Of a DNA stretch of 64,000 nt, positions 22,958 through 36,703 are shown one piece after another. The first letter of the stretch is position 1; each line of letters begins with the position of its first letter. Below the pieces are notes generated by a model. That model worked only from the letters and a program-made list of their open reading frames with translations, had not been told where the DNA came from and made no database searches. The position numbers and the translations under genes were made by a program. Where the stretch lies: assembly GCA_029747015.1 (NCBI GenBank), contig JAKOGI010000005.1:920191-984190 (forward strand), given 5' to 3'. Source of the DNA: Carnegiea gigantea. Its lineage: Eukaryota > Streptophyta > Magnoliopsida > Caryophyllales > Cactaceae.

Positions 22958-24588
22958 GAGACAAAACGCAGGGTATGAAATGCAGCTAGTCTTGTGCATT
23001 TATTTTTCTTTCTATATAACAAATATGCCATAATTAGAAAAGCTTGCTAGCTTCGAGTCTTACTAGAAGATCCAAATTCATGCTTGAGAGATCTGTCTAC
23101 GGTGGTATGAAGGGTCGAATGCAACAACTTTACCCTGAATTATAGTACGGCTAATTCAATTCGAACCCAGTGTAAAAATCATTAACTGCCTATTACTCCA
23201 CAGAAATAAAGCAGAGAACAACATGGGAAGCACTTTGCTTTAGTCCTCTATAATCCAATCCTAAAAATTTGTGTAAGTGGCTTTGAATCAGGATAGGCCA
23301 AAGCAAAATTTGTGTTAGTGGCTTTGAATCTAGGGTTCATGTTCTTATTTGATTTGATTTCTGCATTATTTGATTTGATTTATTATGTAAGGGTTATCTC
23401 CAGATTCCAGAAAAGCTGCTGAAATTTGTAACTAAGAGTTTGATTCAACATGAACCTCCTTTTTTACTAGGAACCTGACTGATCGCTACTTCTGTTCTCT
23501 ACTAAGCAGGAAGACATACATGAGAGCTTTGCGGCAATGCGAAAACTTGGACTGAATTTTCAGCATGAAGTTAACAAGATTTTTACTTTTTAGAAGATCA
23601 GTCAAGAAAGTTTGGAGAACCCCTTTTATCTTGGATCCAAACAACTCCTACAGAAGCGGCACTAGTTTGTTCGTCGAACTGTATATGACTTACTACGTAT
23701 CTAATCTTGTTAATTCTTCCTTTTCCACTCTGCAAATGCAGTAAAAAGCAATGTAATGAATTGCAAAGTTAATGGCATCAACCTATTTTCCTTTCATGGT
23801 CTGATAAATCCATGTTATCATACACTTGCTGTGGTGTACTGTGGTAGACATGGGTTAATTTTCCTGTTGTCATTTGGCCAGATAAAGGTTACATGGTCAA
23901 TGCTCTGATCTAGCGCAAATAGTATAGGCTGAAAGATTACTGGGACTTGAGATGATCGTATGAGATTTGAATTCATCTGTGTAGAGCATTAGCATGGCTT
24001 TAATTTTGATACAACTCAAACGTAACCCATTTAGTGTATTTACTGTGTCTGATTCCGAGATCATAGCTATTGTGACATTGAAAATCTTCAAGACTAAGAA
24101 TTTGAGATAATTGTGAACTAAATGATAAATCATGTTTTTGGAGGGCTAATATACTAAACTCGTAATTCCAAATCCTTTCTTGGGCTACATCATGGTTAAG
24201 ATTGAGAAATCCCAACATGCTATAATTCTTTTTTGAAAAGCAACTTGCTTTATTTACTTCACTCATAAGCATACTTTGCTTTCAAAATTATGATGTAACT
24301 GATATCATACTTTCAAATTAGGATGCAAACAAGACGCTCAATAAAACCTATTTTCTCATCAGTATTTTGTTTATATCCATATCAGATGCTCTAAAATGTC
24401 TTACAGTCCTAATCAACTGTTAAATTTTGAAAATTTTACTAATTATATGTACTGACATAAGAAATTAATCCTATTTGAATAATTTCAACGTGTCTTACCA
24501 CTAAGGCATCAATGCAAATATTATGGTTTTGGCTCTCATGCTTTTGTTTAACAAATATGTAAAGCCGGAAGCAAACTGAACCAACGAA
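22958..24588. other. SPL6 3' flank and AT-rich intergenic DNA
   Basis: The first 0.8 kb probably contains the SPL6 3' UTR. A possible spliced UTR exon starts after the acceptor CTAAGCAG at 23509. From about 23900 to the tRNA gene I see no coding frame or repeat that I can name. Confidence 0.4.
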
Positions 24589-24660
24589 GTCGTTGTAGTA
24601 TAGTGGTGAGTATTCCCGCCTGTCACGCGGGCGACTCGGGTTCGATCCCCGGCAACGGCG
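24589..24660 (+). tRNA. tRNA-Asp (anticodon GUC)
   Basis: A 72-nt cloverleaf. The acceptor stem GTCGTTG pairs with CAACGGC (one G-U type pair), followed by a discriminator G. The anticodon GTC is at 24622-24624 in a stem CCCGC/GCGGG. The T arm TCGGG-TTCGATC-CCCGG has a T-G first pair where most plant copies have C-G. The B box GGTTCGATCCC is at 24639-24649. No intron. A T6 run at 24665-24670 serves as pol III terminator. CAA-type words lie just upstream. It appears functional. Confidence 0.97.
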
Positions 24661-24664
24661 AGTA

Positions 24665-24670
24665 TTTTTT
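24665..24670 (+). terminator. Pol III T-run terminator of tRNA-Asp
   Basis: TTTTTT begins 4 bp after the mature 3' end. Confidence 0.8.
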
Positions 24671-25603
24671 GCGCGTTTTGGTGTTCTCTCTGCTGCTCTT
24701 TCTCCTTTTGGCGTCTGACCCTTCTCTTTTCGTGTCTTCTTTATTTTTTTAAAGAAAGAAAAAACACAACTGTGGTACGTATTGTATGCGAGGAACAGGG
24801 GTGGCTGAGTAGGGACTGGAAACAGCAGTTGATGAGAGTTTAATGGGTCATGGGTGCAAGGCATGGGAGTTAGCCACAGGATGGCTGGCCTAAGATCAAG
24901 ATCAATGTCCTCGAAGCTCAGTTTGATGCACGAGGGCCTCATGGTCAGTGAAGTTAAAATTTCGTGTAACATTGTCTAATTTCTAAGATTCAATAACATC
25001 AATTTTTATGGGTCTTCACTTAAGAACGCTTAGGAATCTTATACAGATTTTAAATAATTACAAGAGGAGACGGACACAATTAGGGGTCGAGTTTTTAACC
25101 CCTCTCTTCACCCCTTCTTTTCAAACCCTCTTCACAACAGTGTGTGCAATGACTGCCTAAACAGAGAAAAAGGAGGGGTTGTAATCTGATGGATTTTAAA
25201 ACAAAGTTTTATCTGATATTTAAACACAAGGCTCAGCTACTCCAACAGTCCAACGTGAGACTATTGTTCATCTGACAACAGATTTAAATTTTGAAAAGTG
25301 AAACCCATTTGAACTTCCAAGAAAACAATGATAACATCACATATCCAGATAGAATCCCAGGATCGAATTACAAATGCTCAATCGATCTACTCAAATGCAT
25401 AAAAGGGGGGGGGGGGGGTGAACTGATGTCATCCCAATGAGTACTCAACTCAGCTCCCATGTAAACTAAATAAGCTAAACACCACATCAGGACCCCGTGG
25501 CATATTTCTCTTCTCAAAACTAAGCTCCCCAGCCTCCAAGCAACAAGGGAGTAATAACAGATTAAACACTACAAAGGCTAACTGTTGTAGAACCTTCTTC
25601 TCT

Positions 25604-28406
25604 TCACTTGGCATTGCCGTTGGGGATGGCAGCCGAAGGGGAGGAGTTGAGCTCGTCCCAGGCCTCAATCCATGTGACCATGGCGTCGGCCAGCTTGACA
25701 AAGTAGTCGTCGACCTTGCCGAGCTTCTCCTTCACCTGCTTGGCGAGCTCGAGGTAGCACTTTTGGACCGAGGTGCAGTCCTTGGGGAGGGAGGCGTTCT
25801 GGAAGAAGGGGATGCACTCTTCTTGCCAGAAGATGCCCTTGTATTCCTTCTTCAGGTTCACAAATGGGTTGCTTGCCTTGCTGTGGTAGATGTAGGGCAA
25901 TCCAGTTTTCACTCCTAGACCTAGGTGGTCACAGATAACCTGCATGATCCACCACGAAAAATGTCACAATGAATTCCACAATCACATAGTTTGTATCATA
26001 GGATTCTGAGTTTCAGGTTTCAGTATTGAGCTAGGAATGCCACCAACCCGACAAGATATAACTAAGGCAACTTAATTTTAAGCGAAAATCATATTGGCAT
26101 GGCTCAAACCAAGCTAACATAGAACTTGGATAACTGACAATGTTTGCATGTAGTTGACAAAGTTTATTGCAAAGCCAAACCTGAATTACCCAAGTACGCC
26201 CCCCCCCCCCCCATCACCCAAATATGCCATGAAACCATTCTGTGCTGAATTGAACTTACCCGCATGCCTTTTCAAGTCTGTCACACACGAATACAGGTAA
26301 ATGGCAAGTGAAGTACCTTAGTGCACCAGCCAGCCCACATGTCATCGTAACGACCAATAGGCTGACCATCACCCATGAGTCCAAAGTACATGGCAGGGCC
26401 AATAAGCTCACGGTTGAATGCCAAATTCATCCCACACATAGGGAAGAGTGTTCCCTTGGGAATGGTCAAAACTGCATCCACATACCTGGCAAACATAGAG
26501 GACATTACACAGGGTAACTACATCTTGCCAATCAAATCAAACATTGGAAAGTGAAGAAGCGACAGCATACTATCTGTTGAAATTCCATACCTAGTGTTCC
26601 TTTCAAGAGGCTTGACAAGCTGGGTGGGTGCATCATAATCAGGAATGTTCAACCAGAGACCATGAGAGACGGCAGTAGGGGCACCTTCACGGAGGCTGAA
26701 CGGATATCCACGGACAAAATCAGCACCATTCCTGTATGGATCGTAGAGGGTGTTGAAGAAAAATGGGGTAGATGGGGACAGAAGGTTCTTGATGTGCTGC
26801 TCAAGTGCATTGATATCTTTGCCAGTTGGGTCCTTGGCAACCTGCATGCGGGAAAAGAGGCAGGATTAGATCTATTAATACTTGCTCATAGCTCAAAATG
26901 CTTACTGAAAATCCATCATGCGTTGAAGCAACAAGTAAATTAGATCCAAGATGTGGGAGATGATACTAGAAACATCCAAGTTTAGCACAAACAGATGCTT
27001 AAAATGTTCTGATATTACTTCCTAAGATAATGTACATGCCGATAAGCATAACTAGCCCCAAAAGATCAGCAAGAACCAACGATGGACCATTCCTCTACAA
27101 TGCTGCAATGCATTACATCAATAACTGAAAAACAGCAAGAGGTAATACTTGTTGCAATATACAGCATGCAATACAAGAAGTTGTTGGTACCAAAAATGGC
27201 TCATTAAAGAACAATCACCACACATTCGATGCCGAAACAAACAATCAAATGAATGAAGCACTACAAGCCACAAAAGCCATGATCATATCACCTATCTCCA
27301 TACTCATTGAGGAAGCAAGCTATGGTGGTCAAATAAGGCTTCAGAAAGTAGGCATTAAACTATAGTATAGCATGCACAATTGCCAATCAAAGGTCCACTA
27401 AGAGCTTAATAACAACTAGCAAATACCACATTAGAGAGATCTGCATTCTAGACCTCATTAAAGTATTGTTAAGTACAAAAGATCATAATAAAATATTCAT
27501 ACTAAAAGAACAAGCAACTCATCTTCTATATGGAGGAACTAACACATAATCACAACTTCAAACTAAAATATTCCAACAGAGGTACAGATCTGAGTCTAGC
27601 CATGATCAAAGTGGATAATGCAGCCACTCAAAAGAGTAAAAAGTCATACTTTAAGCTTACAACCACCAACATCATGACATGATAGTCAGATCAAGTAAAC
27701 CATGCAAACAAAAGCAGAATCACAAAACGGGATCACCAGCAAACTAGTCAGATCAAGTGAGAAATATCGAAAAGCCCACCCTCCGCAGATCCACAATCCC
27801 CCCCCCCCTCTTTCAACAATCTATAAAACTTCAAATCACAAGCACTCAACGATCTGACAAGCAAAATCAAACAAAATTCAAACATGCCCATCACAGGTTT
27901 CAGCATCAAGATCCAAAATTTCCCAAAATCCAAGTAAAATATTCACAAATCAATCAACTTTTCGCATCAAAACCGAAAATTCCGGAGACCCAAATGAGAA
28001 ACCCACATAATTTCTCAAAATCAACATGAGACAATCACAGAATCAATCAACCAAATCGGAAAAAACAGGATGCTAGGCTTACAAAGCAATCATCATCAAT
28101 GGTGTAAATGTACTTCTTCTTCGACACCATGTACCCAAAGCACCTGCAAGCAGAGTCCTTGAAGGAGATGCAAGACGCCTTAGGACCAAGAATGCGGTTA
28201 ATATCGTTCCTATTGTAGAGCTCATAGTCGAACCCTTCAGGGACCTTGATAGTCTTCGAAGGATCGCCATCTTGTACGATGATTAAGTGATAGGGTTGAA
28301 AGAAGGGTCTCCACATCTCGAGGAAATCGAGGTTTCTGATTGTGGGTATGACGATATCGAGCTCATCTTTCAAAAGGGGTGTAGGAGAAACAGAGCCACC
28401 CGCCAT
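25604..28406 (-). CDS. RGP: UDP-arabinopyranose mutase / reversibly glycosylated polypeptide
   Basis: Interconverts UDP-arabinopyranose and UDP-arabinofuranose on the cytosolic face of the Golgi, supplying arabinofuranose for pectin, arabinoxylan and arabinogalactan proteins. Four exons (28083-28406, 26591-26841, 26317-26485, 25604-25939) join in frame to 359 residues, the normal family length. There is no signal peptide. The DDD metal/nucleotide motif (IDDDCF, residues 104-106) and the [10 protein letters not shown] segment are present; R152 and R159 correspond, by a constant offset of 6, to the Arg158 and Arg165 reported as essential in rice UAM1, the first being the glycosylated residue. 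Intron 1 is about 1.24 kb. The 3' end is G/C-rich and varied as usual. A TATA-like ACATAAAACCC lies about 100 bp upstream (28501-28511). Confidence 0.96.
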
Positions 28407-28529
28407 TGGAGGAAGAAACAGAGGAAGATCTCGACAATGATTAAGAGGGTTTTTCAGAACAAGAGAGAGATGGATTGAGGAAGAACGAGAAGGGGAGAGG
28501 GGGTTTTATGTTGGAGCAGAACCCCTGAA

Positions 28530-31500
28530 TTGGTGGGTAGAGGCCGATGTAGATGTGAAGATGGAGCACATGCCAAAGAAGACTTCTTTTTGGCCTGGCA
28601 AGGAATCTAGCAAATCGGTGAATTCCCAATTGATGCCCTGCCTAATTTGCATTTTTTTCACAAAATTTACAATCAAAATCTTTACATAATCCCCTCCTTT
28701 TAACATTGAACATTTCCCAAGTAGGTGTTCATCAGTATAAAAAGAATTTTTTTTTCTCCCACTAATAGCACAAATGTTTAATTTACGTTAAAGTAGATAT
28801 GACCAGTGTAATAAGTGATTTTTTCCTACAATTGTTAATTGGATTTGAAATTTAAATTTGCATATTATTTATTTTAGTCTTTGCTTATTCACTTGATCCG
28901 ATTTTAATAAATTATGAATTGGTAAAATAGTAAGTTACTTAGTGGGATAGGACAAGGGTCGATGAGGTCTCAACCTAATAACTAAGATTGAGGTCGTAGA
29001 TACATCATGTCTGAGATTCAATTTTTCCCTTCCTTATCATATTGTATTGCTCTTGATTACTTATTCAGATCCAGGGGGGAAAAAAAAAGTGTAGGGTAAA
29101 GGATACTTGAGTCCAATTGCGTCACTATCTAGCACAAGACTGTTGTCCAAATTAACAAATATGTCTTTATTAGGCATGTAAAAAGATTATATAATCATGT
29201 AAATATTCTTTTTACTGTGTAATGAGACTTTGCATCATACTTCATATTAAAATGTGCTTATTCTAAGTTGTATATTTGATGGTAGTTTTTAGTTGAATGA
29301 GCAATTTTACGACTTACACCATTTGTGTTTTGTCATTATCTTAACATCATTGATCGATATTGATTGCATTTTTAACACCAAATTCTTATGACAATCATCT
29401 TTTTGACTTGAACTTGAAAATAATTTAATCCTAACCATATACGTAGAGTCCATTAACAATAAGTAAATTGGCTTGAAAATTCGGGTGATTAAATCAAAAC
29501 TAGTGTAACACCAACTAACTGCTAAAATAAAATGCTGTAATTGAAGTCACTTAGTAAGAAATAAAAAATAAAATGGAAAACTTAAGTAAAATAAACAAAA
29601 CATTTCTCCATTATTTAATTTCAATTTGTAATCTAGGAACTTTCAAAATTCAAGTCTTTTATGGGCAAAGAATGGCACGTAATAATTAAATAAACGTCAT
29701 ACGCCTTTTCTGGGCTCGCAAGTCTCCATATTCAATGAAGATTGCAACTCATTGACTTGGATTTTGGAGAAAAACCAAAACCTCATAAATGTTCTTGTGC
29801 CTAATTCACTGTCAAACTTTGATGCCCAATTAGCGAGTGTTTAAACCCTAGACCAAAGTGTTGTTGCAGCGAAGTTGAAGTGTGTATCTGCACCAAAAAA
29901 AAAAAAGTTGAAGTGTGTATGTGTCGGTCAAACCTTTACTTCTTCATCTTAGCGATCTTGCTCTTTTCGTTGGTAAATATCTAAGTAGGGATCAAAAATA
30001 TTTTTCACTTAAACATGAAGAAAACCTTCTGTTTTTCTTATTTGGACCCGAAAAGTAGGAAAATAGTCGTTAAATACTTCGTGGAAAGCTCTCATTTCTC
30101 TCATCCCCTCTCTTCCAAGAAACCAAGAAAATATAGCCCCCACCCCTTTGACGGGGCTATTATCGACACTTCTGTTGGATTGATGGTAAGCGCTGTTTTG
30201 ATCAATTTCTATGTCAATTGGTAGTGTAATACTAGTTTTTTTATAAACAAAGTATGTCCCTTCGTATGTTACTTAAGAGTTTTATTATACAATTTTATGA
30301 AAGTCCTAGTTTCTCTTTTTACGAGAGTTGTGTTCAATTTGTTTGGTCCAAGACATTGGATAAAGATTGATTTTCAAATCACTATAGCATGGATTGTAAG
30401 GTTATCCATCCAAAGTAAAGATACAAAGTCATCGACGATTATTCATGACAAGATTGTCATAATTTTAGAGTCCAATATTAGTAAAATTTATATTAGTTAT
30501 TTGAAAGTTGAATTTCATATTTATGTTTTAAATCTGCAATTGTTCATTCATGATTTTCATTGTAAGTGTCATTTGACGTATTATTAATGAGATATTATGT
30601 TTTACTTCAACAAATTGATGAAAATCAATTCATCGTCTTGTATAAGTTGCCAAAACCAGCCAAAGAGGGCATATTTTAACCTTCTTTTTTTTTTATAGAT
30701 TTGATTTAATTTGAAATGTAAAAAAAAATATTTTACATACAATTAGAAAAGTTTAGATTATAATTTTTAGATTTTTTGAATTCTTTGCTTTTAATTTTAA
30801 ATTGATGGTCAACACATATTGTCTTTTACCAAATTTAACAACTTCAATGGAATCGAGGAAGAATAACCAAAGAAGATAATGGAGAAAAAATCACTTTAAA
30901 TGCACTAACAAAAATCAACTAATTTGACACTGATACAGTGTACTGCATTAAAATGGAAAGTATCGTCCTAAAATAGTAGATTTTAAATGTAAAAATTAAA
31001 ATCAATTACTTAAAATATGTGGTACACTTTCAACATAGTTCTAATAAGTGTAAATATAATTTTTTTTCCTATAAAACATATCTTATTAACTTTTTTTCCT
31101 TTAAGTTTTCTTTCCATTTAATTTTAAAACTTCTAACATATCACAAAAATATATCCCACTTTAAGTGCACACAATCCCCCCCCAAATATCCAATTTTAAC
31201 CACAAATACAAAGGTTAATTGCAAATATTAATTACTTAAACAATAATAAATTCCAAGGGCTTTCAAGGGGTTCATTGAAACTTGATAAAATCTTACATCT
31301 TTCAATGTGCAAGCAGGAAAGAAAAAGAGAGAGAGAGGACAACAATAACTAGTTTGTCCCCTCCAAATTAATATACCATGCAAAAAATGTTATTAGCCTT
31401 TTTTTCGCGCCTTTGTTTTTTGGGGGGTGACCGGGGGGGGTTCTCGGAGAAAAAAAGTGAAAAAACAGTAAGAAGTAAAAGGCCATAAATTCGGTTCCAA

Positions 31501-33900
31501 TAGTTGAAAGAAACAGCACATTGGGGCCCAATTGGGGAAAAATGTTGGGTCCACGCGCTCCAGTTAGATATTACCTGGCCCAACTTGTATTTTTTTGTTT
31601 TTTTTTTTGAATCACCGACATAACTCAACAGTCAATGGTCTCTCTCTCATAATTATTGTCGTTTTCTTTCTCCCATGTAAATTTTTAGAATTTTAAACCA
31701 AAGAGGAAAAAAATGGAATTATTTTGGACGTGGGACTATATATTTTTTAGGTAAAACTAGGTGACCAAAATTTTGGGTCCACAAAAATTGAGAGTTTGAG
31801 ATCTTTGTCGTCAAAAAAGAAAAGGAAAAAAAAAACAAACAAAACCAGAGATCTTTGTTTCTTTAAGAAAAGGCAGTTCAATTAGGTGTCAGAAAGTCTC
31901 TCCAATTGACGGCACGTAATTTTGTAATTTTCTAACGCAAAATTAATACTCTATAACTGTTTGGACAATTCATTATAATGTTAGTTTCATCATGTTAGAT
32001 GGTCTTCAAACAATTATTATATTAAACTTCGTTTAAATTATTTGTATTTAGGAGACCGCTAAAAGTTAAAATTATATCCCTCATCAAACAAATATATATG
32101 CATTTTCTGTGGTTCCAATTATTTCTTTCCGATATTACTGTAACAATATAATCTCGGATCTATAACATAAGCATTGACCAAATAAAGTAGTTGAAGTAAA
32201 TATGAATTAATGGCCGACCTTTATTGTGCTTGTGCACATTGGTTATTTGGTTCTACTTGACTAGGGCTCACGATTGGGCCCTAAAGCAGGGGGAAAAGCC
32301 CAAAACCATGACTTTGGACAAAGAGTTTAAGAGGCAATGAATACTCTTGGGCCAAGTACTGATGACCCTCTATTGGTTAATGAAGTTTATTGGGCTGCCC
32401 TGGAGGACTAATTTGAAGTTGGGCCAAAATCAAATTGAAATTATTTAAATCTAGGTTGGCTTCATGTTGCTTAGGTTATGCCAATGCACACATGTTGATT
32501 TTTTTGCCCTCCATGATTCTATTGAGGAAGAGGTGCATGTAACTCCATGTCAAAGGCACTACATTTTGTACAGAGCATGGAAAGGCATACGATCGAAACG
32601 GGATAGAATAAAAATGAGCAAGACTATGAGTCATATCCTATATTAGACAAGTACAAATTCTTGTGTAAAATAAGCTCACCATGCGATCAATCTCTATTTG
32701 TTCAGATGTGAACGAAAATTCCAACCTTAACTTCATTGATGTCTTAGGCGAGGCAATCTGACCAAGATTAACCCCGTCAAGCAAAATGTGTCATTTCATC
32801 TGTAGTGGAAGATGTGCGTCAAGAGCAAACCCGAATTGGTTGTAGCAACAGCAGCAACAATAAGGTTCAGTGTGGATCCCACTTCAACGGAGTTTGGAGA
32901 GATTTAGATGTGAGCAACCTTACTCATATAAGCATCCCTACTAGTAGAAAGACCAATTCTATAGACACACGAGAAAGTAGACTTGAATTAGCTGCACCAA
33001 CGAAACAGGGGTCAATCCCTAAACTGTATCAAGAACCAGAATGCTACATCATGCAGCTGACGAGCTTTGAAAACTATAAAAACTTCTGAAGAAAAATGCA
33101 AGAGCTACTGCTTGGACTATATTCACTGTGTGGAGGGTTCAGAGTTGTGTGCTTACAACGCCAATTAAGGGAAAAATTCAGTCATGTCTCAGGATTTGAA
33201 CGCAAACCGGAACGATCAGCTCAACATTTTGCTTAGAGAGTAGGTCAAATTAGGAACATCGGAAAAGGATACATGTATGGCACCTGGCCTATTAGTTAGC
33301 TAGACCAGCCGAATAGGTTGTTTGGTTCGGGTTTGGATTAGATCAATGAATCACTCAAGTTGGGATTGGATTAGATTAATTCGGTTTACCCAATAAACTT
33401 GTCTAGAAAACACAGAGAATTTAAAATGTCAAATCATATCAGTTTGGGTCAATTCAAAATAAGGTCTACCTTAATATTTTGGTCAAAATCAGGTATGTCT
33501 TAAGTGTTTGTCCGGGTTTAAATTTTGCTCCATCTGATGACTAAAAGAGTATTTGTATAGGAATGAGCAAAGGGCAATGATCCTATGTCAGTCTGAGCAT
33601 GTGGACAGTGAGCATCAGAGCTGTGCTACTAATAATAAGCAGCTGAAACTCACTGAGAATCGTGCAGTCTGACTGGAAGTACACTTTTACTTGCTTAAAA
33701 AGGCACCATTTAATATCAGCTTAGTTCAAATCAAGCTTTCTACTGTACTTGAAAGATATGGCGTTAGCATCATCACTAACACAAAAGGGACTGCTCAACT
33801 GTTAGAGATCAACTGTCTCTTACATTCATTTCTCTCAGTTTACTCACTGAAGTCTTGCTTCAGAATGCGGGAATCCACTCCGACCCCAGTCAAGATGACT
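28530..33900. other. AT-rich intergenic DNA between RGP and COBL4, no gene recognised
   Basis: The first few hundred bases are probably the RGP promoter. Open frames here are short and resemble nothing I know. One at 32805-33089 is Ser/Asn-rich and shows no domain. About 28950-29045 has a tRNA-like/SINE look (GAGATTCAATTT as a weak B box). About 31400-31460 has G7-G8 and T runs. About 33300-33530 is rich in GGGTTTGG/TTGGG words. A duplicated GTTGAAGTGTGTAT lies at about 29873-29922. Confidence 0.4.
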
Positions 33901-34052
33901 AATTAAAAGAGAAAGGCAGGTGAAATATCTTAATGATACTCCTAACACCCCATTGGTTAAGCAACAATATATCTTGTGTCTCTGTGGGAAGAGGAGGATT
34001 ATACCATCTGATTCTGATTGCAAGTATCCCAAGGTTCGGCTTATTATCAGAA

Positions 34053-36119
34053 ATGGGATGTAAAACATATGCATGCTTAATCCGAAAACATTCGCATGAA
34101 GCGAGAAATCCACAATGCCAATGGCAGAATTTACGTCCACGTGCAGCAGATCTGAAGTTCATTCTCTCTGCTATACTTGCAGCTCTGATGCTATTCCCTT
34201 GTGCGGGTAATGTTTTCAGTAACTTGTAGATCATCAGAATATATAAACGAAACACCCCACTTACTTCTTTCCTCTTCCCTTTTGTTTCAGAGGCATATGA
34301 CCCATTAGATCCAAATGGAAACATAACACTTAAATGGGATGTAATATCTTGGACACCAGATGGTTATGTGGTGAGCGTCCAAATACTCTATTTCATCATG
34401 TGGAATTTTTCTGAAATTGGTATCTCTGCTTGCACAAGTGCTTGCAGAAGTAAGACCGCTACATCTGAATCTCATGCAACCCCATGAATATGGGACCCAA
34501 ACTGGGAGGATTTGTTATTTTTGTATGCAATTTTTATGAAAGTAATTTGACAGATAAGTATCTGGGCACCTTCTACAGGCAGTTGTGACAATGAATAACT
34601 TCCAAATGTACCGGGGCATAATGACCCCTGGTTGGACACTAGGGTGGTTGTGGGCAAAGAAGGAAGTCATATGGTCAATGGTAGGGGCGCAAACCACAGA
34701 ACAAGGAGACTGCTCCAAGTTTAAAGGGAACATACCTCACTGCTGTAAGAAGACCCCTACAGTTGTTGATTTGCTCCCTGGGGTACCCTATAACCAGCAG
34801 CTCAGTAATTGCTGCAAGGGTGGTGTCCTTGCCTCATGGGGACAGGATCCAGCAGCCTCAGTCTCTGCATTCCAGGTCAGTGTTGGACAGGCTGGCACAT
34901 CGAACAAGACAGTCAAGCTGCCAAAGAATTTCACCTTGCTTGGCCCTGGACCTGGTTACACTTGTGGTCCTGCAAAAGTTGTGCCCTCCACAGTGTTCCT
35001 CACCCCTGATCGGAGGAGGAAAACTCAGGCACTCAGTAAGCTTTTGTGTGCCTTACACTATTCTTACTTGTCTGTGTTCATATTTTACGAAGGCATCAAG
35101 CTTTCCTACCAAAACTTTAGCTACTAAAACCATCGAACAGTTATGAAAGTAACTATGACCGTACGTCTGTAACTCGTAATTATACTGAATGCAGTTCCTC
35201 TAACTTGCAGTGACATGGAATGTAACATGCACCTATTCACAGTTTCTGGTCTCCAGAAACCCATCATGTTGTGTTTCCTTCTCCTCTTTCTACAATGACA
35301 CAATCACTCCGTGCCCATCCTGTTCGTGTGGTTGCCACAATAAGGACAACTGTATCAAGTAAGTCTCCTACTTATAGTCAGATTCCACCTAAAAACTTGG
35401 ATCCAAAAACTCAAATCAGATTCTACATGCAGTGATGCTAAGTTAACTTCATTTAAATATAATGCAGGAGCAACTCAAAGAAACTGCATAAAGCAGGAAT
35501 AAACACTCCAAGAAGGGACAATGCACCTCTTCTACAGTGCACACATCATATGTGCCCTATACGAATACACTGGCATGTTAAAGTCAATTACAAGGATTAC
35601 TGGCGCGCCAAGATAGCCATTACCAACTTCAACTATCGCTTAAACTATACACAGTGGACCCTGGTGGTTCAGCATCCTAACCTCAACAACGTCACTCAAG
35701 TTTTCAGCTTTGACTACAAGCCTCTGGTGCCGTATGCATCAGTCAGTAAGTGCTTCTATTCGCTCAAAACCTCCATACTTCACCCTGCCATTGTCATTGC
35801 ATGAATGTAAATAATTTTTTCTTTTGAGTTTTTGGCAGATGATACTGGGATGTTTTATGGTATGAAGTTCTACAACGACCTTTTGATGGAAGCAGGTCCC
35901 TTCGGCAATGTTCAGTCTGAAGTGCTCTTACAAAAAGACATGAACACATTCACCTTGAAACAAGGATGGGCATTTCCGAGGAAAGTTTACTTCAATGGAG
36001 ATGAATGCAGGCTTCCAGCACCAGATACATACCCTTTTCTTCCAAATTATGCTAATATCATCTCAGTTGCCTACTCAACAATAGGAGCAATACTTGCATT
36101 GATGGTACTACTTGCTTGA
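34053..36119 (+). CDS. COBL4: COBRA-like GPI-anchored protein, COBL4/IRX6 type
   Basis: Extracellular, GPI-anchored COBRA-family protein; the COBL4 clade acts in secondary-wall cellulose deposition. Exons: about 34053-34206, 34291-34370, 34579-35035, 35211-35358, 35468-35745, 35839-36119, all with GT-AG junctions and matching phases. Visible: EAYDPLDPNGNITLKWD at the mature N terminus, GWTLGWLWAKKEVIWSMVG, the CCVS signature (PSCCVSFSS), a cysteine-rich CPSCSCGC block, and a hydrophobic C-terminal tail suited to GPI-anchor transfer. KVVPSTVFLTPDRRRKTQA is COBL4-like. The start is uncertain: the only in-frame ATG (34053) places 34 non-hydrophobic residues before the signal peptide KFILSAILAALMLFPCA, giving 465 residues against about 430 in the clade. 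See the finding on its 5' end. It converges on the COB-type gene 584 bp away. Confidence 0.88.
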
Positions 36120-36703
36120 CTTCAATTGTGCCCTATGAACTTTGTGAGATTCCCAAGGGCAGCCTCAGGCAGTAAATATGTATCAATTCAGCCACAGAAA
36201 TGCTGCATGCAAAATTTTGGACCAATGTTCTTTGTATACTGTCCACTTTGCCATGATTCATACTGTATTATAAATCTGTATCAAGCATCTCATAATTTTT
36301 CAGTAGAATTTGGTCATCAACCATATTTCTCGATGGATTATGAATGCAAAACTTTTCAAATCTCACTACAATATCACAATTATACTAAAGTAACTACATG
36401 ACATTTGTATATTCATAGCCAGATTGCTATTAGTGATTACACAGCTAAAAGCACATATCCACATATCTAACAATAACATAAAGAATATAATAGAAAGTAT
36501 AACTACCTATACTGAACAAAATGGTATCACATTCTGAATCTCAACATAAATCAACAATGGAATGGCCATCCTAGGCGACAAACGGCACCCCAACCAAGTC
36601 GCATTGCTTTCATCTTCAGTGACGATGAATTGAAGTAGTTAGTGAAGCTGAAGCAGCATCATTAAGCAGACCAAGAGAAACCCAAGAATACAGGGTTGCT
36701 TCA
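36120..36703. other. Shared 3' intergenic region of the convergent COBRA-like genes
   Basis: 584 bp between two stop codons on opposite strands. It must hold both 3' UTRs and polyadenylation sites. AT-rich, no other feature. Confidence 0.6.

Noticed and set aside
24439..24972. Open frame of 177 codons on the minus strand
   Set aside because: It runs straight through the tRNA-Asp gene in antisense and has no recognisable domain; the tRNA explains the sequence.
30015..30224. 69-codon frame resembling a signal-like peptide
   Set aside because: AT-rich sequence easily makes hydrophobic stretches; no stop-to-stop context or neighbouring exon supports a gene.
32805..33089. 94-codon plus-strand frame, Ser/Asn-rich
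   Set aside because: No domain, no splice partner and no similar sequence I know; length is within chance for this window.
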